From a virus, in IMG/VR virus record IMGVR_UViG_3300005748_000015, positions 1-64,000 of that record: a stretch of DNA of 64,000 bases; one strand, given 5' to 3'. The notes under the pieces were generated by a model. The model saw nothing but the letters and a program-made list of their open reading frames with translations, did no database searches and was not told the DNA's origin. The position numbers and the translations under genes were made by a program. How positions within the stretch are numbered: position 1 is the stretch's first letter; every line of letters begins with the position of its first letter. Positions 31,758 to 42,038 of the stretch are shown here, in pieces.

Positions 31758-34700
31758 ATGGCCGTTCGTCGTCGTGCCAACCTTCTTGGTCAGCAACGTG
31801 TTGATGTTCCACATTTAAAATCGATAGAATCGGCTATTTCTCATGATTTCGACCAGTTAATCAGCGGTTTAGTTATTGGCGAAGATAAAAGCTACGTTGT
31901 AAGAGGGCTTAAAATCAACATGCCAGGGTCTATTGGCTCTTCTGCAAGTGGTTTGCAGTTATTAGTAGAAGATTCAGCATTTCTTCATGGAGCTTCTAAT
32001 GAATCTGGTACGTTCTATACAATCCCTACAGGCACTCCTGCTGAAATTTTAAGTTCAACTACAAATGAAAGAGTTCAAGGCTCATTTACTCCAAATACTG
32101 ATAACTACGTAGGTATTGAGTTTGTCAGAGGTGTAGACGATACAACCGCTGACCAAGTATATTTCTGGAATCCAACAACAAATATTGAGATTACAAAAAC
32201 TGTACCTCTTGCTATCATTCAAGATTATAAAATTGTAATTTCGACATCTTCGTTTGGTTCAAATGTGCTTCCTGTTGCGGTTGTCCAAACAGACTCTTCA
32301 AACAATGTAATTGCAATTACAGACAGAAGACCATTGTTATATAGATTAGGAACTGCTGGAAATACTGAGCCAAATCCATTTTACACATATGATTGGAGTG
32401 AAACTAGAACGGAAACTTTCTATACTTCAACATCTTCTACTTCTGATCCTTTTTATGGCGGTGATAAAGTCATAAAAAATATGAAAGAATTTTTTGACGC
32501 TTTAATGTCAGAATTAAAACTTCTTAAGGGTACACCATATTGGTATTCAGAAAGTGAAGCTGGTTCAATTTATAGAAATAGACAAGATTTAGGCAGTACA
32601 GCATTTACTGGTAAGGGTAGTATTTCACACGGAATTGCTTTCTTTAACGGCCAAGTAACTGGCATGACTACTGATGTTAGTTTAAAAGCTATTAGTACGT
32701 CAGTAACATTAGTTGCTGACAGTATTAAAGATATTGACACATTAATTAGCGAATGGAATGTTGCAAACGAAGATCAACCTGTATATTTAATTTCTGGTGA
32801 CGGTTCTCAAGTCCCAGAAGCCGATATTGTATTGACATCTGCTCCTGGTAGAATTAACTGGAGTTCTGATGTTTATTTAAATTTTATTGGTGGTAGATTA
32901 AGATATAAAATTAATGCCAACGAAGATACTGGGCATGTTACACTAACTGACAATCAAGTTGCTTATGTAAAACTTGTTAGAGGTGAAAACATTATTCCAA
33001 ACCTTGTGTTTACAAACGGTGGAGCAATTGTTGAATCTGTTGGTGCAGTTAATTGGACTGAAGATTTAGAAGCTGGTGACTTTATTAAAGACGCTTCTAA
33101 AGGCGATGAGTATTATTATGAAATTCAATCTGTCGATTCATTGTCCCAAGTAACTTTAACAGAACCTTATCAAGAATTATCATCAGGACCAAATGGTTAT
33201 GATGCTCAATATGCTTTTGGTGTTTACGAAACATCTCCTGCTCCCTCAACTGACAGACACATTTATGTTGCAGACAGAGGTTCTGTGCCATTTGTTGAAG
33301 ATGTGTTCTGGCTATTCTTTAGAGCTGACGATGGTGGTTCTCCACAAGTTTATGTTAGAATGCTTGGTGGTAAAGAGCTAGAGCAAGGTGAAGAAAGAGA
33401 AGTTTCTGATAACACTTCTCAATCAATTCTTAACTATATCGGTGCAGCTAATGAATCTGACAATGCACCAAACTATACAGATGCTACTGGAAGTCCAATT
33501 ACAAATATTCACTTAATTAATAGTGAAAATTTAACGCTAGGTATGAAACGTCTTGAGCATAGAGATGATGTAATTCCTAGAGTTAGAGTTATTGATATTG
33601 TTTCAACAGCACTTCCAACAGGCCCTTCTGCAACAGTAGATGGACAAGTTCTTATAAATGGTGATTATGTTTTCTTTACAAATTCTGCAATTGAAGGCCT
33701 ATATAAAGTATCTGGTGTAGGTAGTGCTGTTGCGTTTGAAAAAATCCACGCATTTAAAGGTGAGCAAAACCCTTCTGATGGTGATTTAATTAGAGTTGAA
33801 AATGGTACAATTTATTTTAGAACTGTATGGAAAAGAGTTGCTAACGAATGGAAGCCATTAGAAGTTAAAGAAGCTACAAAAGAGCCTACAGGTTTTCCAA
33901 ACAGAGTTGATTCTGAAATGGAATTTGATAATCTGACTAGAACTTTTAAAATCAGACCGAAAGCACCTCAAACATACTTTGATATTTTTATAAAAGGTAA
34001 ACCTTATAGATTTGAAACAGAACAAAGCATTCAATCTCCTGATGATGAAGGAATTTTCTTCTTTTATTTTGATGACGGTGTTTTAACTTTTGATAATACT
34101 TTTGATCTAACATTGATTACAGAAAATGCTTGGTGTGCTACGGTTTATTGGGACAAAGTAAATCAAGTAAACATCTTATTAGGTGATGAGCGTCACGGAA
34201 TAAAAATGGACGCTGCTACTCACGAATACTTACACAATCTAAATGGTACAGTACTTACTCGTGGTGGTGATATTGGCTTTACACCATATGAAGAGCCAGC
34301 AGCCGCACAGTTTGATGGTCAAGTAGCTGGCATGACTACTGATGTAATTATTGATGCTGACAATACAGGTTTAGCTGGAAATGTTACATTAGTTGCTGAC
34401 AGTATTAAAGATATCGATCAATTAATTCTAGATTGGAATACGGCTAATCCAACAAATACTTTAACATTAACTGCTGGTGATGGCTCTCAAGTTCCAACAG
34501 CTGATATTGTATTAGCTGGTGGCATAGATGGTTCTGGTGATACTGACGATGATGCTCAAATATCTCTTAACGATATGACATTAAGAGATGAAGATATTGT
34601 CATGAATATTGAGCACAATGCTGCTCCATCAGAAATATTCCAACAAATATTAGACCCAATTGCTGAAATACCTATTTATTATAGAAACGATACAAATGGT

Positions 34701-37046
34701 GATTGGCGTAAAGATACAGCAACACAATTCCCTGTAAAACAAGGTGCTGCTAGGATACAATACAACAATCCTGCTGGACCGTGGACACAAGAAGATGTTC
34801 AAGAAGGATATTATGTTTCAATGTGGATTTATGCCACAAACAATCAAGACGAGCCAGTTATTGCTATTCTTGGTCAAGCAGAGCACAGCTCACTTTCTAC
34901 AGCACAAGAATTGGATACTCCACAGTCTTTAAATTTTGGAGCACTTCCAAGTGTAGAATTTAAACTATTATATAGATGTATTTTTCAATCATCATCTGCA
35001 TTTACTAACGCTCCAAAAGCTGCATTAGTTGATGTTAGAGACTTAAGAGCTGTTGAAGACACTCAATTTGCCCAAGTTGCTCCTAACGATCACGGATCGC
35101 TTTCTGGTCTTGAAGACCCAGATCACCCAGCTAGTGCAATCAATATGGATGGCGTTGAAAAAGATGGTGGACTATCTGAGTTTGATGATAGCGTTGGTGA
35201 AGCTCTTACAACTTTAAACAGACTTCTTGGCCAGCTTAGAATCAAACCACATCCAGTAAATGGAAATAGAGTTATTATTACTGGTGCAAATAGAATTTTA
35301 AATAGTGGCACAACATTAATTCAAGAAATTAAAAATCTTGTTCTTGATTTTGAAGGTGCTGAAATTGACTTTGTAACAGGTGAAATTTTTAAAGCTGATG
35401 GATTCACTTCGCTTGGTATTGATTTTACTCCTGAAGTAATTCCTGCAAGTGAATATTTAAACTACTCAGTAACTTTAATTCCTTCTGAAGTAAATGTTGA
35501 CAATACAATTGCTGCTCAACTTATTGTACTTCCAGGTGCTGGTTCAAATGCTGTAAAAGCAGATGCTCCAAAAGCTCCATTTGCTCAAGGTACAAAACTT
35601 GGACAAGTTACAGTACAAGAAAGTGGTGGTGGAATCGTAGCTCTTACTGAGGCATCAATTTCTCAACTTGGAACTGGCGGTGGCGGTTCTGGTGGAACTG
35701 GTGATGCCAACGAATTATTAGAAAGATTAAAAAATAGACTTAACACATACGGTCTATATGAATACATGACTCCAGTTATCTTTTCTTCTGTTGAAGAAGA
35801 TTTAACTGATGACGTTAATACAACAGCTGAGTATAGTGTTGTTAACTCAAATTATGATTTCCCATTAACAGGAAACATTTTCCAATCTATTCAAATGCTT
35901 GATGATGAATTTTTATCTGAAGAAATTGGATTAGATAAAGTTGAATTAATTCATTATTGGAATTTAGAATCTATTGATACTGGTGCCACTTATGAAGTAT
36001 CACGAGATGGTGGTAATAACTGGCAAACCGTTTCTATGACAAGAATTGGTCAATCAGACACTTACCAAGGTTCTCATACGTTTACTGATGAATCATCAAA
36101 TAGTTTCACACAAACTGTAGGTGCGGCTATAACTAGTGTTACAGATTTTACAGATTTAAATGAATTGTCAAGACAATTTACTTTAGCCGAAACTACAACT
36201 GTTAAAAATATAGTTGCCGAAATCACAAAGACAGCAGCGGCTACTGGTTATATCTATGCTGTAGTTGTTAAAGATAATGGTGGTGGACTCCCATCAACAG
36301 ACCCTCTTGATAAAGTAGCTCAAAGTAGCTTTATTAGCATTGATGGTTTGTCTGTTGGTTCTCAGAATGTTGATTTTGGAATGAATTTTACGCTTCCAGC
36401 TGGTGATTATCACGTAATCTTCAAAACGGACAGTGTATATAAAACTGATTATAATTTAAATGCTGGTGCTAATAAAATTTCTATTAGTGACGATGGAACT
36501 GGAATTGTTTACACCTTACAAGGTTTACAATTAGATTTAAGAGTTAGAATTACATCAAGTGCTGACGAAGTTGTGTCTGAAGGTTTCGGTATCTTCTATA
36601 AAAATGATACAAAAATTACACCAGTTGATGGTTCAATTTTAAGACATGTTTCACAATTTGTTGGTGATGTTGATAACCTAAATGAATTTACATTGTCATT
36701 TATCCCTGATGTAAGACTTATGACGGTTTATGAAATAGGAACTGGACAAGCTTATAGATATGGTGCATGGATTATTAATGCAGATGGTAATGTAGAATTT
36801 CCACCAAATACATTTAACAAACCTGAAACTGTAACATTAGAATTCTTACAGATTCAAGGTGGAAGTTTCGATAATAGTGATAGAAATCAATTGGTGTTAG
36901 CAGCACAACATTTAGGTTCATTAGACCCTCAATTGGATTTTAGTGTTGCTGGGCGTGGTTTTCACTTAAGAAGTGATGATGGTACATTGTATGAGGTAGT
37001 AATTAAAAATGGTGGTGTCGGATTTGACATCTACGAGGTAAACTAA
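31758..37046 (+). CDS. Large tail-fibre / baseplate-attachment protein
   Basis: A 1762-residue beta-rich protein. The first ~250 residues look like the attachment domain of proximal tail fibres. Two copies of a ~65-residue module (near residues 295-365 and 850-920) with a VTLVADSIKDID core and an LTxGDGSQVP turn are closely related. The C-terminal ~500 residues are repeats of small sandwich-type domains. Start at 31758 because GGGAG precedes it; a longer in-frame reading would overlap the nuclease gene. First of the fibre genes. Receptor specificity not deducible. Confidence 0.65.
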   Translation: MAVRRRANLLGQQRVDVPHLKSIESAISHDFDQLISGLVIGEDKSYVVRGLKINMPGSIGSSASGLQLLVEDSAFLHGASNESGTFYTIPTGTPAEILSSTTNERVQGSFTPNTDNYVGIEFVRGVDDTTADQVYFWNPTTNIEITKTVPLAIIQDYKIVISTSSFGSNVLPVAVVQTDSSNNVIAITDRRPLLYRLGTAGNTEPNPFYTYDWSETRTETFYTSTSSTSDPFYGGDKVIKNMKEFFDALMSELKLLKGTPYWYSESEAGSIYRNRQDLGSTAFTGKGSISHGIAFFNGQVTGMTTDVSLKAISTSVTLVADSIKDIDTLISEWNVANEDQPVYLISGDGSQVPEADIVLTSAPGRINWSSDVYLNFIGGRLRYKINANEDTGHVTLTDNQVAYVKLVRGENIIPNLVFTNGGAIVESVGAVNWTEDLEAGDFIKDASKGDEYYYEIQSVDSLSQVTLTEPYQELSSGPNGYDAQYAFGVYETSPAPSTDRHIYVADRGSVPFVEDVFWLFFRADDGGSPQVYVRMLGGKELEQGEEREVSDNTSQSILNYIGAANESDNAPNYTDATGSPITNIHLINSENLTLGMKRLEHRDDVIPRVRVIDIVSTALPTGPSATVDGQVLINGDYVFFTNSAIEGLYKVSGVGSAVAFEKIHAFKGEQNPSDGDLIRVENGTIYFRTVWKRVANEWKPLEVKEATKEPTGFPNRVDSEMEFDNLTRTFKIRPKAPQTYFDIFIKGKPYRFETEQSIQSPDDEGIFFFYFDDGVLTFDNTFDLTLITENAWCATVYWDKVNQVNILLGDERHGIKMDAATHEYLHNLNGTVLTRGGDIGFTPYEEPAAAQFDGQVAGMTTDVIIDADNTGLAGNVTLVADSIKDIDQLILDWNTANPTNTLTLTAGDGSQVPTADIVLAGGIDGSGDTDDDAQISLNDMTLRDEDIVMNIEHNAAPSEIFQQILDPIAEIPIYYRNDTNGDWRKDTATQFPVKQGAARIQYNNPAGPWTQEDVQEGYYVSMWIYATNNQDEPVIAILGQAEHSSLSTAQELDTPQSLNFGALPSVEFKLLYRCIFQSSSAFTNAPKAALVDVRDLRAVEDTQFAQVAPNDHGSLSGLEDPDHPASAINMDGVEKDGGLSEFDDSVGEALTTLNRLLGQLRIKPHPVNGNRVIITGANRILNSGTTLIQEIKNLVLDFEGAEIDFVTGEIFKADGFTSLGIDFTPEVIPASEYLNYSVTLIPSEVNVDNTIAAQLIVLPGAGSNAVKADAPKAPFAQGTKLGQVTVQESGGGIVALTEASISQLGTGGGGSGGTGDANELLERLKNRLNTYGLYEYMTPVIFSSVEEDLTDDVNTTAEYSVVNSNYDFPLTGNIFQSIQMLDDEFLSEEIGLDKVELIHYWNLESIDTGATYEVSRDGGNNWQTVSMTRIGQSDTYQGSHTFTDESSNSFTQTVGAAITSVTDFTDLNELSRQFTLAETTTVKNIVAEITKTAAATGYIYAVVVKDNGGGLPSTDPLDKVAQSSFISIDGLSVGSQNVDFGMNFTLPAGDYHVIFKTDSVYKTDYNLNAGANKISISDDGTGIVYTLQGLQLDLRVRITSSADEVVSEGFGIFYKNDTKITPVDGSILRHVSQFVGDVDNLNEFTLSFIPDVRLMTVYEIGTGQAYRYGAWIINADGNVEFPPNTFNKPETVTLEFLQIQGGSFDNSDRNQLVLAAQHLGSLDPQLDFSVAGRGFHLRSDDGTLYEVVIKNGGVGFDIYEVN
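32640..32850 (+). repeat. Module copy 1 in the large fibre gene
   Basis: Encodes the GMTTDV...VTLVADSIKDID...GDGSQVP module. Shares long identical DNA stretches with 34309-34520. Confidence 0.8.
34309..34520 (+). repeat. Module copy 2 in the large fibre gene
   Basis: Second copy of the module at 32640-32850. It differs by a short insertion and silent changes, with a perfect run around TTAGTTGCTGACAGTATT. Confidence 0.8.
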
Positions 37047-37047
37047 T

Positions 37048-37896
37048 ATGGCAAGAACTTTAGTAAACAGTATTGATACAGATCAAATTGCAAATGACAT
37101 CAAGACTAGTGTTAACGATGCTTCTAAGGGTTATTTGTCTGGTTTGATTACAGAAAGAACTGGAAACCGTGAGATCAGAATAAACATTGGTTCTTGCATA
37201 GATTCTACTGCCAGTGAAATCATGGAGATACAAACTCTTATAAGAAAACAAACCGATATAGCTTTTTCGGAAGGAGAACTTGGTGGTTGCAATGACGGGT
37301 CTTCTGTTGCTGCGAATACATTTAAACATATTTTTGTTATTAAAAACCCAACATCAGGTGTAACTGACATTTTAATTTCAACTAGTGCAACAGCACCGAT
37401 TATGCCAGCTGGTTATACTTTTTTTAGAAGAATTGGTGGTATTTGGCTGGATGGTAGTGCTAACATAAGAGACTACAAACAAGTAGGGGATTCTTTTCAT
37501 TATACACCATGTTGGGTTCAAGAACTAAGTATAACAACAGCAGAGGCAGATCGTCCATTAAATGCATTGCCTACAGAAATAAGTTGTATGGCAATGATTG
37601 TTCCAATTGTTAGACAAGCAACAAGTGCAGTAACAAATGTTGTTAATTTAGGTGCTCCATTTCAAGATTTAGCCGAACCTAGCTATGTTGGAAATGCTGC
37701 TGGAGGAAGGATTTTAACAGAAGGATATAGTGCTCATTCTCATCAGGCTGGTGACTTTAGTGTTGCTATGCACTCATCTGTATCTCTAGCTGTTATACCT
37801 TGTGTAAATAGCCACATAAGAATACAATATTCAGCTCAAAATGGGACAGTTAGACTTGATATTATAGGTTATATAGATAGCAGAGGAAAAGAATAA
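37048..37896 (+). CDS. Tail-fibre protein
   Basis: A 282-residue protein. Its N-terminal ~140 residues share a domain style with the next gene (an IFVIKN...LISTSATAP...GYTFFRRIGGIW strand series), seen in many phage fibres. Two bases separate it from the large fibre gene. The C-terminus is a beta sandwich likely to form the tip. Receptor unknown. Confidence 0.6.
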   Translation: MARTLVNSIDTDQIANDIKTSVNDASKGYLSGLITERTGNREIRINIGSCIDSTASEIMEIQTLIRKQTDIAFSEGELGGCNDGSSVAANTFKHIFVIKNPTSGVTDILISTSATAPIMPAGYTFFRRIGGIWLDGSANIRDYKQVGDSFHYTPCWVQELSITTAEADRPLNALPTEISCMAMIVPIVRQATSAVTNVVNLGAPFQDLAEPSYVGNAAGGRILTEGYSAHSHQAGDFSVAMHSSVSLAVIPCVNSHIRIQYSAQNGTVRLDIIGYIDSRGKE

Positions 37897-38690
37897 TGGC
37901 ACAATTTTTTGGCACAGAAGATATTAAAGATTTGACAAAAACTAGCCAGACAACTCTGGAGTGGGCCGCTGGGTCTGTTTTAAGAATTGGAGGGCAAGCT
38001 TATAGTGTTTCTTCTGCCTTAACACTAGATTTGGCAACTGATATTGATACTGGCTCAGTAGCAAACGATACTATATATTATGTATACGCTGTTGTTGTAG
38101 CTGGGGTGGTTAGTCTTAAATACTCATTATCAAGCTCTGCTCCAACAGGGTTTGAAGCGTATAGAAAGATTGGTGCTTTTAGTACAGATGATAGTGCTGA
38201 AGTAACAGGGTCTTCTGTAAAAGACCAAGGTAGAGTGGGAGATATTATTCAATCAATGCTAACCGAAGAACAATTTATTGCTGAAAATGGTGCTGGTTGG
38301 GTATTGGCTGACGGTAGAAGTGCTGCTGGTAGTAAATATGCCACATTAATTGGGGCAAGTGTTCCAGATTTAAGAGGACAATTTTTACGTGGTAAAGATC
38401 ACGGCAGACATGCAATAGATGGTAACGGAAATCCCGATGGTGATTTAGCATTAGGGCAAGAACAGTCTGATAGATTAGGTAGTCACTCACACAGGGTTTG
38501 GGGTAAAACTTCTACAGGAGCAAGTTACAATGACCCTTTAAATTTTCCAGCATCGGGTATTACAGGTGAACAGACAGTAGGTAATGAAGGTTGGTTTAAC
38601 CAATATATTGAAAATACTGGCTCTGCTGAAACAAACCCAAGAAATATAACAGTAAACATATTTATTAAAATAGATGATATAGCGATATAA
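37896..38690 (+). CDS. Tail-collar-domain fibre protein
   Basis: A 264-residue protein. Residues 1-115 form the fibre domain shared with the previous gene. Residues ~115-264 form a phage tail-collar domain: 'GWVLADGR', 'PDLRGQFLRGKD', a His pair (SHSH) and a terminal 'PRNITVNIFIKI' strand. TAATG overlap with the upstream gene. Collar-domain tips trimerise and can bind host glycans or iron, by family knowledge. Two paralogues lie at 43206 and 43780. Confidence 0.8.
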   Translation: MAQFFGTEDIKDLTKTSQTTLEWAAGSVLRIGGQAYSVSSALTLDLATDIDTGSVANDTIYYVYAVVVAGVVSLKYSLSSSAPTGFEAYRKIGAFSTDDSAEVTGSSVKDQGRVGDIIQSMLTEEQFIAENGAGWVLADGRSAAGSKYATLIGASVPDLRGQFLRGKDHGRHAIDGNGNPDGDLALGQEQSDRLGSHSHRVWGKTSTGASYNDPLNFPASGITGEQTVGNEGWFNQYIENTGSAETNPRNITVNIFIKIDDIAI

Positions 38691-38699
38691 GGATGAATA

Positions 38700-39860
38700 A
38701 TGGTACAAGGTAAAAATTCAAAGTCCTACAAGAAAAAGAATACGAGTGATCAAAATCAACCTCACACGGGTTTTAAAAATCTTGTATTTGGACATCAGTT
38801 TGCAAGTGCTGGGGAAACGATTATCCCTTTTAATTCCCTTGTCCAACCTACTGATTGGCCACAAGCTGGACTTGTAAACCCAAACGCTCAAACTCTTCTT
38901 GCAGCACAATTACAATTACTTAAAGATAATATCACAGTTACATCGTCAGCTCGTGGTTTAATTCAAAAATCTGAATATATTGTAAGAGCTAATGCAATTG
39001 AATTTTTAAATATTGAATCTCTTGCAAATGAAGCGTTTGAGGTTGAAGTTGCTGATTTAATGATCACTGGAAACTTAATTGTTGATTTACAAACAATTAG
39101 AATTCAAGGTGAATTACAAGATACCGAAACTGATTTTAACATGGGATATGCTTTTGATGTATTAAACGAAGAAATTATCGTATTCAGAAATGGTGTCCAA
39201 CTGTTTAGGTCTGACAATAACGACTCGTCAGGAACTACTGGTAACTATTATTACTTGAACGAAGATGAAAACGGTAAATCTAGTATTATTAGATTTTTTG
39301 AAGCTGCGACTTGGGATGAGCCTATTTTAATTGCTACGACTGGTGGCGTTGTTGACAATGCTAATGTTAGTACATTTCAACAGATTGAGCATTTAGCTGG
39401 ACAGTTAGATGCAATTGTTCCAACTGTTGCAGCATTAGCTGGTGTGCCAGAGACTAACTTTAGAAGTGGGCCGAATAATGTTGATTTAACTCAATTTGGT
39501 AATAAAGTATTGCAGAATGAAAATGACATAAATACAATAAACAATCCCTTCAAACAAGAAAGCTCAAATGGATATGTTGAATTACCAGGCGGTATATTGT
39601 TACAATGGGGAAATATTGTTTTGCCAGGTACAACTTGGAAATCTGGAGCAGATATATCTTTCAATATACCCTTTAGTACACTATATAATGTAACGGCTAC
39701 TGCTGTTAGAAACGATCTTACCACTTATACAACAGCGTTTCAAATAGATAATGGTAATAGTTCAAATAGCTCTTTTAGAGTTTGGAGTTCTATAGGCTTG
39801 GATGCAGAGGATGCTTCAACATCTTTAAATTTAAATTGGTTTGCTATAGGTAAGAAATAA
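38700..39860 (+). CDS. Tail-fibre protein
   Basis: A 386-residue protein with a basic, Ser/Asn-rich first 20 residues, then beta-rich repeats, a short trimeric coiled-coil-like helix (about residues 225-285) and a C-terminal sandwich with 'YVELPGGILLQWG', a common C-terminal fibre-tip signature. Located in the fibre operon upstream of the second homing endonuclease. Confidence 0.65.
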   Translation: MVQGKNSKSYKKKNTSDQNQPHTGFKNLVFGHQFASAGETIIPFNSLVQPTDWPQAGLVNPNAQTLLAAQLQLLKDNITVTSSARGLIQKSEYIVRANAIEFLNIESLANEAFEVEVADLMITGNLIVDLQTIRIQGELQDTETDFNMGYAFDVLNEEIIVFRNGVQLFRSDNNDSSGTTGNYYYLNEDENGKSSIIRFFEAATWDEPILIATTGGVVDNANVSTFQQIEHLAGQLDAIVPTVAALAGVPETNFRSGPNNVDLTQFGNKVLQNENDINTINNPFKQESSNGYVELPGGILLQWGNIVLPGTTWKSGADISFNIPFSTLYNVTATAVRNDLTTYTTAFQIDNGNSSNSSFRVWSSIGLDAEDASTSLNLNWFAIGKK

Positions 39861-39886
39861 AAGTATATTAATAAAAAGGCTTAAAA

Positions 39887-40654
39887 ATGAAAAATTATAA
39901 ACATGGGAAATATATTGTATACGCTTTGATTGATCCTAGAAATAATGAAATAAGATATGTAGGAATGAGCACTAACGGACTTGTTAGACCTAAAAAACAT
40001 TTGATGCCAAGTTCATACAATAATAAAAATAAAAAACATTATCATGTTTATAATTGGATACGCAAACTTATTTCTTTAAATTTGAAGCCAGAAATAAAAG
40101 TACTAGAATCTTGCTCGAAAGAAAATTTATACAAAAGAGAGCAATATTACATTTTAAACTATAAAGAAATTGGATGTAATCTTACAAATAAAGTAGACGG
40201 TGGGCCTGGTATGTTGGGTTTAAAACATTCCGAAGAAACTAAAAAAAAACTATCTATAAAAGGTAAAAACAAAAAAGTTCCAGAAAAAACTTTAAAAATG
40301 TTTAGGAATCAAAAAGGGAAAAACCACCCTATGTACGGTAAAAAACATTCTGAAGAAAGTTTAAAAAAAATGAGAGAATCTCACTTAGGATATAAAATGC
40401 CTGAAGAACAAAAGAAAAAAATATCCAACTCTTTAAAAGGTAGAAAGTATGGCCCAGTTTCTGAAGGTCACAGAGAAAAACTGATAAAAGCCAAGAAAAA
40501 CAAAATGAAACCAATAATATGTTTAGAAACAGGTGAAAAGTTTGAATCTATAAATGACGCTTGTAGAAAGTTAAATTTAAATAAAAACTCTATTAGAAAA
40601 GTCATTAATGGAAAATGGAAAAAAACAAAAGGGTTAACTTTTAGCTTAATATAA
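39887..40654 (+). CDS. GIY-YIG homing endonuclease with NUMOD3 repeats
   Basis: A 255-residue protein. Residues ~8-100 form the GIY-YIG nuclease (YIVYAL...IRYVGMS, then an Arg/Lys-rich helix, then REQYYI with the catalytic Glu). Residues ~115-205 hold NUMOD3-type basic repeats (motifs such as GLKHSEETKKK and GKKHSEESLKK). The last ~45 residues are one IENR1-type module. It differs from the enzyme at 30634 and is inserted between fibre genes without disrupting either. Confidence 0.85.
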   Translation: MKNYKHGKYIVYALIDPRNNEIRYVGMSTNGLVRPKKHLMPSSYNNKNKKHYHVYNWIRKLISLNLKPEIKVLESCSKENLYKREQYYILNYKEIGCNLTNKVDGGPGMLGLKHSEETKKKLSIKGKNKKVPEKTLKMFRNQKGKNHPMYGKKHSEESLKKMRESHLGYKMPEEQKKKISNSLKGRKYGPVSEGHREKLIKAKKNKMKPIICLETGEKFESINDACRKLNLNKNSIRKVINGKWKKTKGLTFSLI

Positions 40655-40666
40655 AGGAAATAAAAT

Positions 40667-40987
40667 ATGCCAAAAACATTATTACTTAACCAAAATGTAC
40701 AACTTTCATCTCCCAATCCTGACATAGATTGGAGTAGAGGTGATACTTTCTATTTAGACACAACTGTAGATGAAACTTTTACATTTTCAAATGTAACAGA
40801 TGGTAGAACTATAATAATAATAGTTAGAAACAATGACGTATCTACTCATACTATGAACTTTCCTGCTGGGATTTTTAAACAGGAACAATTTGACGGTGTT
40901 ATATCTGCGTTAACAGAAACGGTATTTACATTAATACGTAGTAATGGCAAAATATATATTACTGAAGTAAAGGAAATGGATAACTAA
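40667..40987 (+). CDS. Small virion / fibre-associated protein
   Basis: A 106-residue beta-rich protein with alternating polar and hydrophobic residues, resembling small fibre-cap or collar proteins. AAGGAAA ribosome site. It lies between a homing endonuclease and the glycine-rich fibre gene. No family recognised. Confidence 0.55.
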   Translation: MPKTLLLNQNVQLSSPNPDIDWSRGDTFYLDTTVDETFTFSNVTDGRTIIIIVRNNDVSTHTMNFPAGIFKQEQFDGVISALTETVFTLIRSNGKIYITEVKEMDN

Positions 40988-40988
40988 T

Positions 40989-42038
40989 ATGCCTAGACAA
41001 AAGCCTCTTAGTTTTATTAAAGGAATCGCTATTCCACCTTATGCAACAGGTGCTGATGGTGATTTGATTGTAGACAATGGACAAACGGTTACATTAACAG
41101 GTGGGCAAATATATCAATATGAAAATATTGACATAAGAGCTGGCGGTACGGTAAATATTGATAACTCATCGCTTAATATGACACAAATATTGGCTAGAAA
41201 AAGCTTTAATATTAGTGGAACACTAAATTGTAGAGGTGTTGAAAATAATGGATATTCTAGAACAGGAAGTTTCATATCTGGAATAGCTTATTCTTATTCT
41301 ATTAGCCAACGCCAAGGTGGTAGAGGTGGTGGAGGAAACTCCGAAGCTGACTCTGGTAAAGCTTTAGGTGGTGCTGCTGCAAATGGTTATGGTGGAGGCG
41401 GTGGGGGCGGTGCCTCACGTAGTTCATCACGAGCTAGAGGTGGTACAAATAACGGTGCTGGTGGAACTGGTCTTTACGATGGTAGCGCATTTTTAATTGG
41501 GACATTCAATAACCCTGGAGGATCAGGAAACTTCACGCAAGGAAATGGTCACAGTGGCAATGCTGGTGATCCAATTAATGGGTCAGCTAGAGGTGGAGAA
41601 GGAGGCGGTTCCGGTGGTGGCGGTGGTGGTGGTCAAGGTGGTGATCGAGGACGTGGAGGCGGTGGTGGAGGAAACAAAGGCCTCCATGGTAAAATGCTTT
41701 ATTTAATGTGCTCTTTTGATATAACAGGTACAGGTATAGTAAACGTATCAGGTTCTAATGGCTTTGCAGGAGGAGCTGGTGGTAATATAGTCGCTGGCGA
41801 AGGTGGAGCCGGAGGCGGTGGCGGTGGTGGAGCCGGAGGCTCAGGCGGTCATTTATATGTACAAGCCCTTTCTTTTGAACCATCACGAAGTTTTGGAGGC
41901 GGTTCCGGTGGTGCTGCTGGGCCTAGAGGTGCAGATAGTAGTGCATCTGGTGGTGAAATTGGATTATCTTCGCAAGGTGGGCAATCTGGTAATTCTGGTA
42001 GTTATTTTTTAGAAACTAATGTTTTTAGGTCAAGTTAA
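40989..42038 (+). CDS. Glycine-rich tail-fibre protein
   Basis: A 349-residue protein. The N-terminal ~110 residues are a parallel-beta-type region of alternating residues. Residues ~115-330 are extremely glycine-rich with Ser, Ala and Arg, including many GG(A/S/G)GG runs, typical of polyglycine-II adhesin tips seen in T4-type Gp38 and other distal fibres. Directly upstream of a small protein and a 2OG-Fe(II) oxygenase. Role in receptor binding is inferred. Confidence 0.7.
   Translation: MPRQKPLSFIKGIAIPPYATGADGDLIVDNGQTVTLTGGQIYQYENIDIRAGGTVNIDNSSLNMTQILARKSFNISGTLNCRGVENNGYSRTGSFISGIAYSYSISQRQGGRGGGGNSEADSGKALGGAAANGYGGGGGGGASRSSSRARGGTNNGAGGTGLYDGSAFLIGTFNNPGGSGNFTQGNGHSGNAGDPINGSARGGEGGGSGGGGGGGQGGDRGRGGGGGGNKGLHGKMLYLMCSFDITGTGIVNVSGSNGFAGGAGGNIVAGEGGAGGGGGGGAGGSGGHLYVQALSFEPSRSFGGGSGGAAGPRGADSSASGGEIGLSSQGGQSGNSGSYFLETNVFRSS

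Noticed and set aside
40989-42038. Host-type collagen-like protein
   Set aside because: The Gly-rich part has no regular G-X-Y triplet; it looks like a polyglycine-type fibre tip.
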